From positions 1 through 64,000 of the forward strand of contig NZ_MZGX01000019.1 in assembly GCF_002051585.1 (NCBI RefSeq): a stretch of 64,000 nucleotides of DNA, read 5' to 3'. The position numbers were made by a program, and so were the translations under genes. Numbering within the stretch: position 1 is the first letter of the stretch; each line of letters opens with the position of its first letter. Source of the DNA: Ruminiclostridium hungatei (lineage in GTDB: Bacteria; Bacillota; Clostridia; Acetivibrionales; DSM-1351). Positions 27,999 through 39,900 of this stretch are shown here, piece after piece. The notes under the pieces are model-generated. The model was not told the origin of the DNA and made no database searches. It worked only from the letters and a program-made list of their open reading frames with translations.

Positions 27999-29705
27999 AT
28001 GAAGAAAACTTTTAGAATATTGTTATTAATATTTTTGACCCTGAGCATATTTCTCGGTGCCTGTACAGTGAATCTGGAAAAAAACAGGACTGTAGAGGAA
28101 GATGTATATGAAGACAGGTATGACGTTATTGACAAAGGACCTGTCAAGGGAGGGTCTGTCAGGCTGTTTACAACTCCGGTGGACACTCTTAATCCTGTCA
28201 CCACCGGCAACATATATGTTCAGGACTTTCTGGGTCTTGTTTTTGAAGGGCTGTACACTCTCGACTATGATCAGCAGCCTTTGCCGATGCTTGCAAAAGG
28301 AGCAGCAGTTTCCTCCGACGGATTAACTCTGACAATAGATTTGAAGGAAAATGTCAAATGGCATGACAAGGCGCCGTTCAAGGCGGAAGATGTGGTATTC
28401 ACCGTAAATACCCTTCTGGACAGCAAGACTAACAGTGTTTATTCAAAAAATGTTCAAAATATAGAGGCGGTTTCAGCCAGCGGAAACAAGGTAATTATTA
28501 AAATGAAACAGCCCTATTCGTTTATTAAAAACGAACTGACCTTTCCTATTATTCCTGCGCATATTTTTGCAAATGAGAAGCTCGAGGACAAAAAGTCAAA
28601 GGCAAATCTTACTCCTGTGGGTACTGGACCATATTGCTTCGACTCCTTTGACGAGAAGAACGGAGTCAGGCTCAAGCTCAATGAAGAATGGTGGAATGCC
28701 GAAAGCGGAATGGGCGAGGGACAGACTGCGTACAATACGGCGGTTAGCCCCAATTCGGCCCAAAAGGATAATGCCATAAAGCCCCCCTATATTTCCAACA
28801 TTGAAATAAAGGTATTCAATAATTCAAACAATGCTTATTCGGCCTTTCAGGCCAGGGATATAGATGTACTTCCGGCGCAGTACAACGAATACAGGAAGTA
28901 TATCGGAAGGACGGACATAAACTTGAAAAGATATTCGGGGAGGAATTTTGAATTTCTGACTCTGAATATAAAGAAAGGTCCATTGATGGACAAACGGCTT
29001 AGAAATGCACTTAATTATCTGCTGGATAAGAAACAACTGGTTGACAATGCTGCAACAGGAATTGCAGTTCCGGCTGAAATACCTGTAACTCCCAATTCCT
29101 GGGTTTACAAGCTGGTGGATTTTGAACAGAAGGATGCCGTGGGCAAGGCCAAAGAACTTATGACACAAAGCGGCTATTCGCTGGACTCCAAAAAGAAGTA
29201 TGTCAAAAAGGGAAGTAAAAAGGCCTTAACCTTAAAGTTTATTGTAAATGACGGAAATGCCCTGAGATTCAATACTGCCACAGAGATTGCCTCGCAACTT
29301 GGAAAAAGCGGAATAACTGTCCAGGTAGTGAAGCTGTCCTGGGAAAACTATAGAAATGCCTTGAAATCAGGGGCATATGATCTGGCATTAACCGGTTACA
29401 AGGTGTCTTCAATACCTGATTTATCATTTGCATACTCTACGGCTGAAATCCAGTCGGGTCTGAATGTGGCAGGTTACAGCAATCCTGCGGTAGACGGGTA
29501 TCTCCAGCAGATTTTGACACAGAGCAATACCGAAACACAAAAGAGCCTTTTTATAAGCCTCATAAATACTGTAGTGGATGAAAGTCCATATATAGGCTTA
29601 TATTTTATAAATGACAGCATGATGTACGGCAAAAATATAAGAGGTGCGGTAAACCCCTATGTGTGGTATAAATATAATGACATAACAAGGTGGTATTTAC
29701 CTTGA
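27999..29705 (+). CDS. ABC transporter oligopeptide-type substrate-binding lipoprotein
   Basis: 568 residues. Lipoprotein signal (LLLIFLTLSIFLGACTVN, lipidated Cys) then the SBP_bac_5 fold typical of OppA/DppA: GGSVRLFTTPVDTLNPVTTG, EGLYTLDYDQQPLPMLAKGA, VKWHDKAPFKAEDVVFTVNT and PVGTGPYCFDSF. It captures peptides or similar ligands at the cell surface for an importer. No permease or ATPase is adjacent, so it is an orphan binding protein or serves a distant importer. Start ATG 27999. Confidence 0.88.
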   Translation: MKKTFRILLLIFLTLSIFLGACTVNLEKNRTVEEDVYEDRYDVIDKGPVKGGSVRLFTTPVDTLNPVTTGNIYVQDFLGLVFEGLYTLDYDQQPLPMLAKGAAVSSDGLTLTIDLKENVKWHDKAPFKAEDVVFTVNTLLDSKTNSVYSKNVQNIEAVSASGNKVIIKMKQPYSFIKNELTFPIIPAHIFANEKLEDKKSKANLTPVGTGPYCFDSFDEKNGVRLKLNEEWWNAESGMGEGQTAYNTAVSPNSAQKDNAIKPPYISNIEIKVFNNSNNAYSAFQARDIDVLPAQYNEYRKYIGRTDINLKRYSGRNFEFLTLNIKKGPLMDKRLRNALNYLLDKKQLVDNAATGIAVPAEIPVTPNSWVYKLVDFEQKDAVGKAKELMTQSGYSLDSKKKYVKKGSKKALTLKFIVNDGNALRFNTATEIASQLGKSGITVQVVKLSWENYRNALKSGAYDLALTGYKVSSIPDLSFAYSTAEIQSGLNVAGYSNPAVDGYLQQILTQSNTETQKSLFISLINTVVDESPYIGLYFINDSMMYGKNIRGAVNPYVWYKYNDITRWYLP

Positions 29706-29737
29706 TTATCAGGCCGTAAGGCGGACGGAGGAAACAT

Positions 29738-30223
29738 ATGATCTGGGCAATAATAATTATAGCAGGATTTATACTGGATAGATTGTCCAAGCTTTGGGTA
29801 CTGGACAAAATAGAAGGAAATCCTGTTACGGTAATTGATAAATTTTTTTATTTGAGGCATCTGGAAAATGAAGGTGCGGCGTTTAGCATCCTCCAGGGTA
29901 AGACATTATTTTTTATCATAATAACTTCTGTCATAGCACTATTTATGATTGGCTTTCTGGTGAAAAACAAAAATAAATTTCTCAGGCTGTCCATAGCCCT
30001 GATACTTCCAGGAGCACTGGGCAACCTGTATGACAGAATCTTCAATGATGGAAAGGTAGTGGACTTCCTGGAATTCCACTTTGGAAGCTATGCGTTTCCC
30101 ACCTTCAATGTTGCGGACTGCTTTGTGGTGGTAGGAACCATATTCCTGGCAATATATATCCTGTTCATATATAAGGAAGTACCGAAGGTTGAAGCTGTGA
30201 AGGCGGACGATGACACAAAATAA
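29738..30223 (+). CDS. lspA: Lipoprotein signal peptidase (signal peptidase II)
   Basis: 161 residues with four membrane helices. It removes signal peptides from prolipoproteins. The catalytic aspartates are Asp109 (NDGKVVDFLEFH) and Asp127 (FNVADCF), with GALGNLYDRI before. Start ATG 29738 follows GGAGGAAAC. Followed by a 400-base gap and the RluD-type gene, matching the Bacillus lspA-ylyB-pyrR order. Confidence 0.96.
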   Translation: MIWAIIIIAGFILDRLSKLWVLDKIEGNPVTVIDKFFYLRHLENEGAAFSILQGKTLFFIIITSVIALFMIGFLVKNKNKFLRLSIALILPGALGNLYDRIFNDGKVVDFLEFHFGSYAFPTFNVADCFVVVGTIFLAIYILFIYKEVPKVEAVKADDDTK

Positions 30224-30629
30224 TGACTTGTGATTTATATTCTGGTTTAAATGGGTGCTGGCACAATTATATTACTTTAAGTAAGAGAAAGAATATATTG
30301 TATTGCTACGCGAGTGCAACTTGCTTGAATAGGTTGCTTGGTTAAAAATATTTGTTTAAATTTGTTGGTGAGGCATAGGTTATTTTATGGTAAAATCCAC
30401 AGGATGAGGATTTTAGCGAAACGATGAAGCAAGGATGCTGAATGTGAGCGACGATAAAATAATCTATGATGAACCGTTACAAATTCAACAAATTATTTTG
30501 TGGGCAAACCATTTAGGTAAGTTTGTACGGGAGTAACAGGCCATTAATAATTACTTCTTTAAGTGCTGGTTAAGTAACTTAATGAGCAGTATCAGTTAAC
30601 CAAGTAATAATTTTTTTACGGAGGCAAAT
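30224..30629 (+). other. Intergenic stretch with a candidate structured RNA
   Basis: No gene is seen between lspA and the RluD-type gene. At 30377-30465, TAGGTTATTTTAT pairs with ATAAAATAATCTA (one mismatch), enclosing AAAATCC / GGATTTT and a purine-rich part (GCGAAACGATGAAGCAAGGA). I believe I have seen related sequences upstream of other clostridial genes but cannot name the class. CTGGTTAA and TTAACCAAG near 30562-30603 form another weak pair. Confidence 0.5.
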
Positions 30630-31547
30630 TTGAAGGAACTAACTATAGAATGCAATGAGAGCCCGGCACGGATAGATGCCTGGCTGGCGGTAAGGCTGGA
30701 GGGCTTCTCCAGATCATTTGTACAGAAACTCTGCCAGGATGGTAATATAAGAGTTAACGGGGAGCAGGTAAAGTCCAATTACAAGCTTAAGACAGGAGAC
30801 AAAATAACTGCGTACATTCCGGAAGCCCAGGTGCTGCAGGTAGCTGCCGAAGAAATCCCTCTGGATATAGTTTATGAAGACGAGCACCTTATAGTCATAA
30901 ACAAGCCCAAGGGAATGGTGGTACATCCCGCGGCGGGAAATTACACCGGAACACTTGTAAATGCCCTGATGAAGCATTGCGGAGACAGCCTGTCGGATAT
31001 AAACGGTGTTATAAGGCCGGGGATTGTCCACAGAATCGACAAGGATACCTCCGGGCTTCTGGTGGTTGCAAAGAATAATCACGCCCATGAATTTCTTTCA
31101 AAAAAGCTGAAGACCCATGATATTAAAAGAGAGTATATTGCTTTAGTTGAAGGTATTATTTATGAAAACAACGGTAAAATTGATGCTCCTATTGGAAGGC
31201 ATCCGGTAGAACGCAAGAAGATGAGCGTAAATACAAAGTCAGGCAGGAATGCCGTAACCCACTTCAAAGTGCTTGAAAGATTTCCCTCTGCCACATACCT
31301 GGAACTGAAGCTGGAAACAGGCAGGACACACCAGATAAGGGTTCATATGGCATATATAAATCACCCTGTAATTGGTGACCAGATATACGGCAGGAAAAAA
31401 CAGAGGTTTGATACTGGAGGACAGGTGCTGCATGCTAAAAGGCTTACCTTTGAGCATCCTGCAACCGGTGAGCTGATGGAGTTTGAGACTCCGGTGCCCG
31501 GATATTTTACCAGGCTTGCAGCGGAGCTGTCCGGAAACGGGCAGTAA
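30630..31547 (+). CDS. RluD-type pseudouridine synthase (YlyB-like)
   Basis: 305 residues, start TTG 30630 with GGAGG eight bases before. N-terminal S4 domain (ARIDAWLAVRLEGFSRSFVQ) and RluA/D catalytic core: GIVHRIDKDTSGLLVVAKNN with the catalytic Asp, RHPVERKKMSV and LETGRTHQIRVHMAYI. RluD-type enzymes modify the 23S rRNA helix-69 uridines; the target is inferred. Location between lspA and pyrR matches Bacillus ylyB. Confidence 0.92.
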   Translation: MKELTIECNESPARIDAWLAVRLEGFSRSFVQKLCQDGNIRVNGEQVKSNYKLKTGDKITAYIPEAQVLQVAAEEIPLDIVYEDEHLIVINKPKGMVVHPAAGNYTGTLVNALMKHCGDSLSDINGVIRPGIVHRIDKDTSGLLVVAKNNHAHEFLSKKLKTHDIKREYIALVEGIIYENNGKIDAPIGRHPVERKKMSVNTKSGRNAVTHFKVLERFPSATYLELKLETGRTHQIRVHMAYINHPVIGDQIYGRKKQRFDTGGQVLHAKRLTFEHPATGELMEFETPVPGYFTRLAAELSGNGQ

Positions 31548-31632
31548 ATATTGCTGCTGGTATAATTAAAAAGTATGGACAATACCCCGTTGATATGATA
31601 TGATTTTAAGAAATAAGTGGTTTGCCTTTAAA

Positions 31633-31660
31633 TTAGTCCAGTGAGGCTATAAGGTGAGAT
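31633..31660 (+). promoter_or_regulatory. PyrR-binding RNA of the pyr operon leader
   Basis: TTAGTCCAGTGAGGCTATAAGG matches the conserved PyrR-binding loop (UCCAGAGAGGCU...AAGG in Bacillus), the anti-antiterminator that PyrR stabilises with UMP. It precedes a terminator by 90 bases, giving transcription attenuation by pyrimidine supply. Confidence 0.85.
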
Positions 31661-31748
31661 ATTAAACTAGCATGCTTTTTTATAATCTTAGGATGCATAT
31701 GAGCTGTAAGAGCCGTATTCATCAACCGGGTTATATTTTGATATGTTT

Positions 31749-31780
31749 AAGCTTCTTGCCTTAGGGCAGGAAGCTTTTTT
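31749..31780 (+). terminator. Attenuator terminator of the pyr operon
   Basis: Stem AAGCTTCTTGCC / GGCAGGAAGCTT with a TTAG loop and TTTTTT. It lies between the PyrR site and pyrR, so readthrough controls the operon. Confidence 0.9.
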
Positions 31781-31904
31781 GACGTTTCGGGCTGATTGAA
31801 GGTTTAATTTGAGGTTTAAATATACTTCAATAGGTTTTGGATAAATAAAATTTCAGTAAATGAGTAAATGTAAAATAGTTAATATTGATACTAATATATT
31901 TTAA

Positions 31905-32465
<561 letters not shown>

Positions 32466-32488
32466 GGAAGAGGAAACGGAGAATAAGT

Positions 32489-33430
32489 ATGAACCTAAAA
32501 TCTAAAGATTTGCTGGGCTTGAGGGATATTACCGCAGAAGAGATAGAATATATCCTCAACACTGCAAAAACTATGAAATATATTCTTAGTTCAAACAATA
32601 AGAAAACCGCCCATCTTCAAGGGAAATCAATAATTACACTATTCTATGAAAACAGCACGAGAACAAGGCTTTCCTTTGAGCTTGCCGCAAAATACATGGG
32701 GGGAAATGCCGCCAATATTTCAGCTTCCAGCAGCAGTGTGCAAAAGGGTGAGACTTTGATTGATACAGGCAAGACCATAGACAGTATGGGTTCGGACGTC
32801 ATAATAATGAGACATCCCATGTCGGGAGCACCCCACCTGCTGGCAAAAAACGTGAAATCCTCCGTCATAAATGCAGGAGACGGTATGAACGAGCATCCTA
32901 CACAGGCATTGCTGGACATGTTTACAATGGTTGAGAAAAAAGGCAGCCTGAAGGGCCTGAAGGTAGCCATAATCGGAGATATACTCCACAGCCGTGTGGC
33001 CAGGAGCAATATATGGGGGCTTACAAAAATGGGTGCGGAGGTTAACGTATCAGGCCCTGCCACATTGATTCCTCCGGGCATGGAAAAGCTGGGAGTCAAT
33101 GTATTCAGCACGGTGCAGGAGGCAATACTGGATGCTGATGTAGTAATGGGGCTGAGAATCCAGCTTGAACGGCAAAAGAAGGGGTTGTTCCCGTCAATAA
33201 GAGAGTATTCAAGATTTTTCGGGCTGGATGATAAAAGGTTGAAGCTGGCAAGGGAAGATGCTCTGGTGATGCATCCCGGACCTGTTAACAGAGGGGTTGA
33301 GCTTTCCTCTGCGGTTATGGACGGAGAACAGTCCGCCATAAATGAACAGGTTACCAACGGTGTGGCAATAAGAATGGCTTTACTATATTTATTGACCAGG
33401 AGGGGAGCAGCAAATGAAATTATTGATTAG
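32489..33430 (+). CDS. pyrB: Aspartate carbamoyltransferase catalytic subunit
   Basis: 313 residues. Joins carbamoyl phosphate and aspartate, the second step of UMP synthesis. Carbamoyl-phosphate motif [40 protein letters not shown] and [13 protein letters not shown] are in place. No pyrI follows, as in Bacillus-type enzymes that work without a regulatory subunit. It overlaps pyrC by 17 bases. Confidence 0.98.
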   Translation: MNLKSKDLLGLRDITAEEIEYILNTAKTMKYILSSNNKKTAHLQGKSIITLFYENSTRTRLSFELAAKYMGGNAANISASSSSVQKGETLIDTGKTIDSMGSDVIIMRHPMSGAPHLLAKNVKSSVINAGDGMNEHPTQALLDMFTMVEKKGSLKGLKVAIIGDILHSRVARSNIWGLTKMGAEVNVSGPATLIPPGMEKLGVNVFSTVQEAILDADVVMGLRIQLERQKKGLFPSIREYSRFFGLDDKRLKLAREDALVMHPGPVNRGVELSSAVMDGEQSAINEQVTNGVAIRMALLYLLTRRGAANEIID

Positions 33431-34700
33431 GAACGGGCATGTGATAGATGCTAAAAGCGGCCTGGACAAGGTAACCGATATACTGGTGGAGGACGGCCAG
33501 ATAATTGAAATAGGAGACCGGATAGATTCCACAGGCTGTGAAATTATTGAGGCAGAGGGAATGTATGTTGTACCGGGGCTGGTTGATGCACACTGCCATT
33601 TGAGAGACCCCGGGCAGGAGTACAAGGAGGATATTGAATCAGGCACCAGAAGTGCAGCCAAGGGCGGATTTACCTCTGTAGCCTGTATGCCCAATACCAG
33701 TCCTGTGCTTGATAATGAAGCAATGATAAAATATGTTATAAATAAAGCAAAGTCTGACGGGATGGTTAACGTATACCCCATCGGAGCCCTGTCAAAAGGG
33801 CTTAAGGGAGAGGAACTCAGTGAAATAGGCGAGCTGAAATTCGCCGGAGCAGTTGCCCTTTCAGATGACGGAAGACCTGTTAACAACTCTTCACTGATGA
33901 AAAAAGCCCTGCAGTATGCCTCCATGTTCGATATCACCATAATATCCCACTGCGAGGATTTGGACCTGGTGGACGAAGGCCTCATGAACGAAGGCTATTA
34001 TTCTTCAATACTTGGCCTGAAGGGAAATCCGGCGCCTGCCGAGGAAGTGATGATAGCAAGGGATTTAATACTTGCTGAATACACCAGGGCCACTGTACAC
34101 ATAGCGCATGTGAGCACCGAACTGGGGGTAGACCTCATAAGAAATGCAAAAAGAAGAGGAGTAAGCGTAACCGCAGAAACCTGTCCGCATTACTTCTCAC
34201 TTACCGATATGGCCTGTGAAGGCTTCAATACAAATGCAAAGGTAAACCCGCCCTTAAGGACCCAAAAGGATGTTGACGCCATAATAGAGGGCTTGAAAGA
34301 CGGAACCATAGATATTATCTCAACGGACCATGCCCCCCACCATCTGGATGAAAAAAATGTTGAATTCAAGCAAGCGGCAAACGGCATGGTAGGCTTTGAA
34401 ACAGCATTTCCTCTGGCAATAACCTGTCTTGTGAAGCCCGGACATCTGAGCCTGCGGCAGCTTGTGAGCAAAATGTGTTTAAATCCGGCCAAAATGCTGG
34501 GGTTGAATAAGGGAACAATAGAAGTTGGCTTCAGTGCGGACCTTATGATTTTCAATATTGATGAAAAATTTACTGTAGATATAACCAGGCTTGAATCAAA
34601 GAGCAAAAATTCGCCCTTCCACGGCTATGAGCTCTATGGACAGCCGCAATATACCATAGTAGGCGGCAATCCGGTAGTAAGAGCCGGTCAGATAGTATAA
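33414..34700 (+). CDS. pyrC: Dihydroorotase
   Basis: 428 residues, class I dihydroorotase that closes carbamoyl-aspartate to dihydroorotate. Zinc motifs [39 protein letters not shown] and the catalytic Asp in [18 protein letters not shown] lies seven bases before ATG 33414, inside the pyrB end, so the two are coupled. Confidence 0.97.
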   Translation: MKLLIRNGHVIDAKSGLDKVTDILVEDGQIIEIGDRIDSTGCEIIEAEGMYVVPGLVDAHCHLRDPGQEYKEDIESGTRSAAKGGFTSVACMPNTSPVLDNEAMIKYVINKAKSDGMVNVYPIGALSKGLKGEELSEIGELKFAGAVALSDDGRPVNNSSLMKKALQYASMFDITIISHCEDLDLVDEGLMNEGYYSSILGLKGNPAPAEEVMIARDLILAEYTRATVHIAHVSTELGVDLIRNAKRRGVSVTAETCPHYFSLTDMACEGFNTNAKVNPPLRTQKDVDAIIEGLKDGTIDIISTDHAPHHLDEKNVEFKQAANGMVGFETAFPLAITCLVKPGHLSLRQLVSKMCLNPAKMLGLNKGTIEVGFSADLMIFNIDEKFTVDITRLESKSKNSPFHGYELYGQPQYTIVGGNPVVRAGQIV

Positions 34701-34745
34701 AAAAGGGTAATCCGCCATAACTTCAAATCAACTACTATTTTGTAT

Positions 34746-34770
34746 ACGTGCCCGGCACGTGAAATGGAGG
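34746..34770 (+). promoter_or_regulatory. Hairpin next to the pyrF ribosome site
   Basis: ACGTGC CCG GCACGT forms a perfect 6-bp hairpin ending six bases before GGAGG and 15 before ATG 34776. One of several such intra-operon hairpins in the pyr genes. Confidence 0.6.
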
Positions 34771-34775
34771 CTAGT

Positions 34776-35717
34776 ATGTTTATCGACAGACTTATTGAGA
34801 GTATAAAGGAAAAGAACAATCCTACAGTTGTCGGTCTGGATCCCAAGCTTGAATATGTGCCCGCTTTTATCAGGGAAAAGGCCTTCAAGGAATATGGCGT
34901 AACCTTGAAAGGTGCTGCTCAGGCCATATTGCAGTTTAACAAGCAGCTCCTGGATGCGGTTCACGACCAGATACCGGCTGTAAAGCCTCAGCTTGCATAT
35001 TATGAAATGTATGGCACAGAGGGAATGATAGCTTTTGACGAAACCTGCAAATATGCAAAAAGCAAGGGCTTGCTGGTCATAGCCGACGGAAAGCGGAACG
35101 ACATAGGCACCACTGCGGAAGCCTATTCAAAGGCATTTCTTGGTGAGACGGTCCTTGAAAATGAGATAAAGGAAAAGGCATTTGACGTGGATGCCCTTAC
35201 CGTCAGTCCATATCTGGGAGTGGATGGAATAAAGCCCTTTATAGACGATTGCGCCCGCCACCAAAAGGGGATATTCGTACTTGTAAAAACCTCCAATAAG
35301 TCTTCTGGACAACTGCAGGACCTGGTAACTCAGGATTGCAGGAGCATCTATGAAATAATGGCGTCTTATGTCAATGAATGGGGTAAGAATGTAAAAGGTC
35401 AATACGGCTACAGCAGTGTGGGAGCGGTGGTTGGAGCAACCTATCCAAACCAGGCCAAGCTGTTGCGCTCAATTATGAAGCATGCATATATTTTAGTACC
35501 CGGCTACGGCGCCCAGGGCGGAACTGCACGGGACTGCGTAAACAGCTTCAATCCTGACGGTCTGGGGGCAATTGTAAATGCCTCAAGAAGTGTCATGTGT
35601 GCATACACGTCGGAAAGCTGGAAGGACCAGTACAGCCCGGAAGGGTTTGCTGATGCGGCAAGAGCCGAAGTTATAAGGATGAAGGAAGACCTTAACAATG
35701 CGCTGGCGCAAAGATAA
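34776..35717 (+). CDS. pyrF: Orotidine 5'-phosphate decarboxylase (type 2)
   Basis: 313 residues from ATG 34776, longer than the 240-residue Bacillus type and fitting the type-2 subfamily. Converts OMP to UMP. Catalytic Lys-Asp-Lys-Asp array in VIADGKRNDIGTTAEAYSKA; VGLDPKLEYVP and PVKPQ-like substrate stretches (IPAVKPQLAYYEM) and the phosphate site LVPGYGAQGG are present. Fourth gene of the operon. Confidence 0.96.
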   Translation: MFIDRLIESIKEKNNPTVVGLDPKLEYVPAFIREKAFKEYGVTLKGAAQAILQFNKQLLDAVHDQIPAVKPQLAYYEMYGTEGMIAFDETCKYAKSKGLLVIADGKRNDIGTTAEAYSKAFLGETVLENEIKEKAFDVDALTVSPYLGVDGIKPFIDDCARHQKGIFVLVKTSNKSSGQLQDLVTQDCRSIYEIMASYVNEWGKNVKGQYGYSSVGAVVGATYPNQAKLLRSIMKHAYILVPGYGAQGGTARDCVNSFNPDGLGAIVNASRSVMCAYTSESWKDQYSPEGFADAARAEVIRMKEDLNNALAQR

Positions 35718-35774
35718 ATTTCAATAATTAAGGCCGCTTTGCGGCATAGCCATAATGACTTAGGAGGATAAATA

Positions 35775-36848
35775 ATGAAGGCCTTTTTGCTACTCGAGGA
35801 TGGAACGGTTTTTGAGGGAAACAGCTTTGGAATGGAAGGCGGGGTTGTTGGAGAAGTAGTTTTCAACACCGGAATGACAGGCTACCAGGAGGTGTTGACC
35901 GACCCCTCCTATTGCGGACAGATTGTATGCATGACTTATCCGCTGATAGGCAACTACGGGGTGAATATTGACGATATCGAATCTCTGAGACCACAGGTAA
36001 AGGGGTTTATCGTAAGGGAGCTTTGCAAGACTCCAAGTAATTGGAGATCCATAGAATCACTCAATGAATATCTGAAAAGAAATGAAATAATCGGTCTTGA
36101 AGGCATAGATACACGGGCCCTGACCATTATATTGAGAGACAGGGGTACAATGAAGGGAACCATCGTCACCGGTGATACCCTTGAGGAAATTGAAGAAAAA
36201 ATACAAGAGGTAAAAAAATATACCATAAGCAATCCTGTTCTTCAGGTAACTACTCCTGAGGTAAAGCACTACGGCGGCAGCGGAGAAGGCTATACAATCG
36301 CCCTGCTGGACTATGGTCTGAAGAAAAATATAGTCAGATCGCTGCAAAAGAGAAACTGTAATGTATATGTGTTTCCGTGCACAGCCACGGCAGAAGAGGT
36401 GCTGGCTGTGGAGCCTGACGGAATAATGCTGTCAAACGGCCCGGGAGATCCGAAGGACTGCGGGTTCCAGATAGAAAATATAAAAAAGCTGATAGGCAAA
36501 AAGCCCATATTCGGAATATGCCTTGGACATCAGCTTACAGCACTTGCCAACGGGGCCAATACCGAAAAGCTCAAATATGGGCACAGGGGCTGCAATCATC
36601 CCGTCAAGGACCTTGATAAGGACATGACCTACATCACCTCCCAGAACCACGGCTACACCATAGTGAAGGAATCACTTGACCCGGAAATAATGGAAATAAG
36701 CCATATTAATATGAATGACGGCACAATTGAAGGACTGAGATATAAAAATGCCCCCTTGTTTACGGTGCAGTTCCACCCGGAGGCGTCGCCAGGGCCGGGA
36801 GATACTGCATATCTCTTTGATGAATTCATAAAAATGATAGCAAAATAG
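35775..36848 (+). CDS. carA: Carbamoyl-phosphate synthase small (glutaminase) subunit
   Basis: 357 residues. The N-terminal CPSase small domain ([20 protein letters not shown]) is followed by a class-I glutamine amidotransferase with Cys249 in GICLGHQL and His-Glu in [11 protein letters not shown]. It supplies ammonia to CarB for carbamoyl phosphate. AGGAGG precedes the ATG, 17 bases after a GCCGC TTT GCGGC hairpin at 35733-35745. Next gene is carB, 55 bases on. Confidence 0.97.
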   Translation: MKAFLLLEDGTVFEGNSFGMEGGVVGEVVFNTGMTGYQEVLTDPSYCGQIVCMTYPLIGNYGVNIDDIESLRPQVKGFIVRELCKTPSNWRSIESLNEYLKRNEIIGLEGIDTRALTIILRDRGTMKGTIVTGDTLEEIEEKIQEVKKYTISNPVLQVTTPEVKHYGGSGEGYTIALLDYGLKKNIVRSLQKRNCNVYVFPCTATAEEVLAVEPDGIMLSNGPGDPKDCGFQIENIKKLIGKKPIFGICLGHQLTALANGANTEKLKYGHRGCNHPVKDLDKDMTYITSQNHGYTIVKESLDPEIMEISHINMNDGTIEGLRYKNAPLFTVQFHPEASPGPGDTAYLFDEFIKMIAK

Positions 36849-36875
36849 TTTCAATTTTTTCATTACTTATATGAA

Positions 36876-36897
36876 GCCGCTAAGCGGCAGATGGGAG
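36876..36897 (+). promoter_or_regulatory. Hairpin plus ribosome site before carB
   Basis: GCCGC TAA GCGGC (36876-36888) is followed after three bases by TGGGAG, then ATG 36904. The same arrangement, hairpin then (A)GATGGGAG, recurs before pyrK, the 50.3-kb receiver gene, the 52.2-kb importer gene and the 58.8-kb paralogue. Confidence 0.6.
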
Positions 36898-36903
36898 AAT
36901 AGA

Positions 36904-39900
36904 ATGCCAAGACGCAATGATATTCACAAGGTATTGGTTATCGGGTCCGGACCGATTATAATAGGACAGGCCGCCGAATTTGACTATGCAGGCACGCAGG
37001 CCTGTCAGGCCCTTAAGGAAGAAGGTATAGAAGTCGTACTTGTCAACAGCAACCCTGCAACAATTATGACGGATACAAATATAGCAGATAAAGTATACAT
37101 TGAACCTCTCAAGGCTGAGGTAGTAAAGAATATAATCAGGGCTGAAAAACCTGACAGCATCCTTCCCACTCTTGGAGGACAGACCGGGCTTAATCTGGCA
37201 ATGGAACTGGCTGAATCAGGCTTTCTGGAAGAGCAGGGGGTAAAGCTTCTGGGAACTGCCACCGAAGCCATAAAAATGGCCGAGGACAGGCAGGACTTCA
37301 AGGATACCATGGAGCGCATAGGGGAGCCCTGTATTGCCAGCAAGGTTGTCACTACAATTGAGGATGCTGTGGCCTTTGCAAAGGAAATAGATTACCCGGT
37401 TATAGTAAGGCCTGCCTACACCCTGGGAGGTACAGGGGGAGGAATAGTAAACAACGAAGAGGAGCTGAGGGAAATTGGAGGGCATGGCCTGAGACTCAGC
37501 CGTGTTCATCAGGTGCTTATAGAAAAATGTATTTCCGGCTGGAAGGAAATCGAGTATGAAGTAATGCGTGACAGCAAGGGAAATGTAATTACCGTATGCA
37601 ATATGGAAAATATAGACCCTGTGGGAGTACATACGGGTGACAGCATAGTGGTGGCCCCTTCACAGACTCTTGCAGACAAGGAATATCAGATGCTTCGCAC
37701 CTCCGCACTGAAAATAATTTCAGCCCTGGGAATACAGGGGGGCTGCAATGTACAGTACGCACTGCATCCTACAAGCTTTGAGTATGCGGTTATCGAGGTA
37801 AATCCAAGGGTAAGCCGCTCCTCGGCCCTGGCCTCAAAGGCTACCGGCTATCCTATTGCAAAAGTGGCATCAAAGATTGCAATAGGCTATGGACTGGACG
37901 AGATAAAAAATGCAGTAACCGGAAAGACCTATGCCTGCTTTGAACCCACTCTGGATTACGTAGTAGTGAAGATACCAAAGTGGCCCTTTGACAAATTTGT
38001 CAAGGCAAAGAGGACGCTGGGCACCCAGATGAAGGCAACAGGTGAGGTAATGTCCATCAGCAGCTCCTTTGAGGCGGCACTTATGAAGGCCATACGTTCC
38101 CTGGAACTGGGAATCTTCACACTGGAACAGGACGTCTATAAAAGACTTGAAGGAAACGAGCTCGTCAGAAAGCTTTCAGATATAAATGACGAAAGAATCT
38201 TTGTAATAGCAGAAGCAATACGCCGCTCGGTTACACTGGAAGAAATATATGAAATAACCAGGATAGATTACTTCTTTCTTTGCAAAATAAAAGAACTGGT
38301 TTTGATGGAGGAAAAGCTGAAGACTTTGACACCTGACCAGTTGACAAGGGAAATTCTCAAAAAGGCCAAGAAAATGGGCTTTACAGACAGGATAATAGCA
38401 AAACTTACAGGAGCAGCCAGAGAGCAGATAACCGCTCTCAGAAAGCAGCAGGGGATAACGGCGGCCTATAAGATGGTCGATACCTGCGCCGCGGAATTTG
38501 AAGCGGCAACACCTTATTATTACTCAACCTATGATGACTTTTCAGAGGTGAAGCAGTCTGAAAGGGAAAAGGTCCTGGTTCTGGGCTCCGGCCCTATAAG
38601 AATCGGTCAGGGTATAGAATTTGACTACTGTTCGGTTCACTCTGTATGGGCGCTTAAAGAAATGGGCTATGAAACAATTATTGCAAACAACAACCCCGAA
38701 ACAGTAAGCACTGACTTTGACACAGCCGATAAGCTCTATTTCGAGCCGCTTACTCCGGAAGATGTAGAAAACATTGTGGAAGCTGAAAACCCAAAAGGGG
38801 CTATCGTACAGTTCGGCGGGCAGACCGCCATCAAGCTGACAAAGGCTCTGGATGAAATGGGAGTGAAAATATTCGGAACAGAGCCTGAAAGTGTGGATGC
38901 TGCCGAAGACAGGGAAAAGTTTGATGAAATACTTGAAAAGACAGGAATACCAAGGCCCCGGGGAAAGACCATCTTTACCCTGAAAGAAGCCCTTGAGGCG
39001 GCAAATGAGCTTGGCTATCCGGTTTTGGTAAGACCTTCCTATGTACTTGGGGGGCAGGGCATGGAAATAGCCTATAATGACAAGGATGTGGCTGAGTTTA
39101 TGGAAATCATAAACAGAACCGTTCAGGAACATCCCATACTTGTAGATAAATATATGATGGGCAAGGAAATTGAGGTTGATGCCATATGCGACGGGGAAAA
39201 CATTTTGATTCCGGGCATAATGGAGCACCTTGAAAGAGCCGGAGTTCACTCCGGGGACAGTATCTCGGTATATCCTACCCAGACGGTGGGCGACAAGATA
39301 AAAAAGGTAATTGTGGATTACACCGAAAGACTGGCTAAGGCCCTGAAGGTTGTGGGACTTGTAAATATCCAGTACGTTGTTTACAACAATGAAGTGTATG
39401 TAATAGAAGTCAACCCCAGATCAAGCCGTACGGTTCCTTACATCAGCAAGGTCACAGGCATACCCATGGTCAATCTGGCAACCAAGTGCATGATGGGCAT
39501 GAAACTCAGCGATTTCAAGTTTGGAACAGGTTTGTATAAGGAGCCCGAATATGTATCGGTAAAGGTGCCTGTATTCTCCTTTGAAAAGCTTCACGATGTG
39601 GATATCAGCCTCGGACCTGAAATGAAATCCACCGGTGAAGTCCTGGGTATTGCCGATAACTTCCCGGAAGCGTTGTACAAGGGTATCATTGCATCGGGTA
39701 TCAGGCTGCCGCAAAAAGGTGACGGGATACTGATGACCGTGAGGGATACGGACAAGCCTGAACTGGTGCATATAGCCGAGGAGTTTGAAAAACTGGGCTT
39801 TACCCTCTATGCCACAGGCAAAACCGCCCACATGCTGAATCACAACGGTATAGCAACAAATGCCGTAAAGAAGCTGGACGAGGGTTCGCCAAACATCCTC

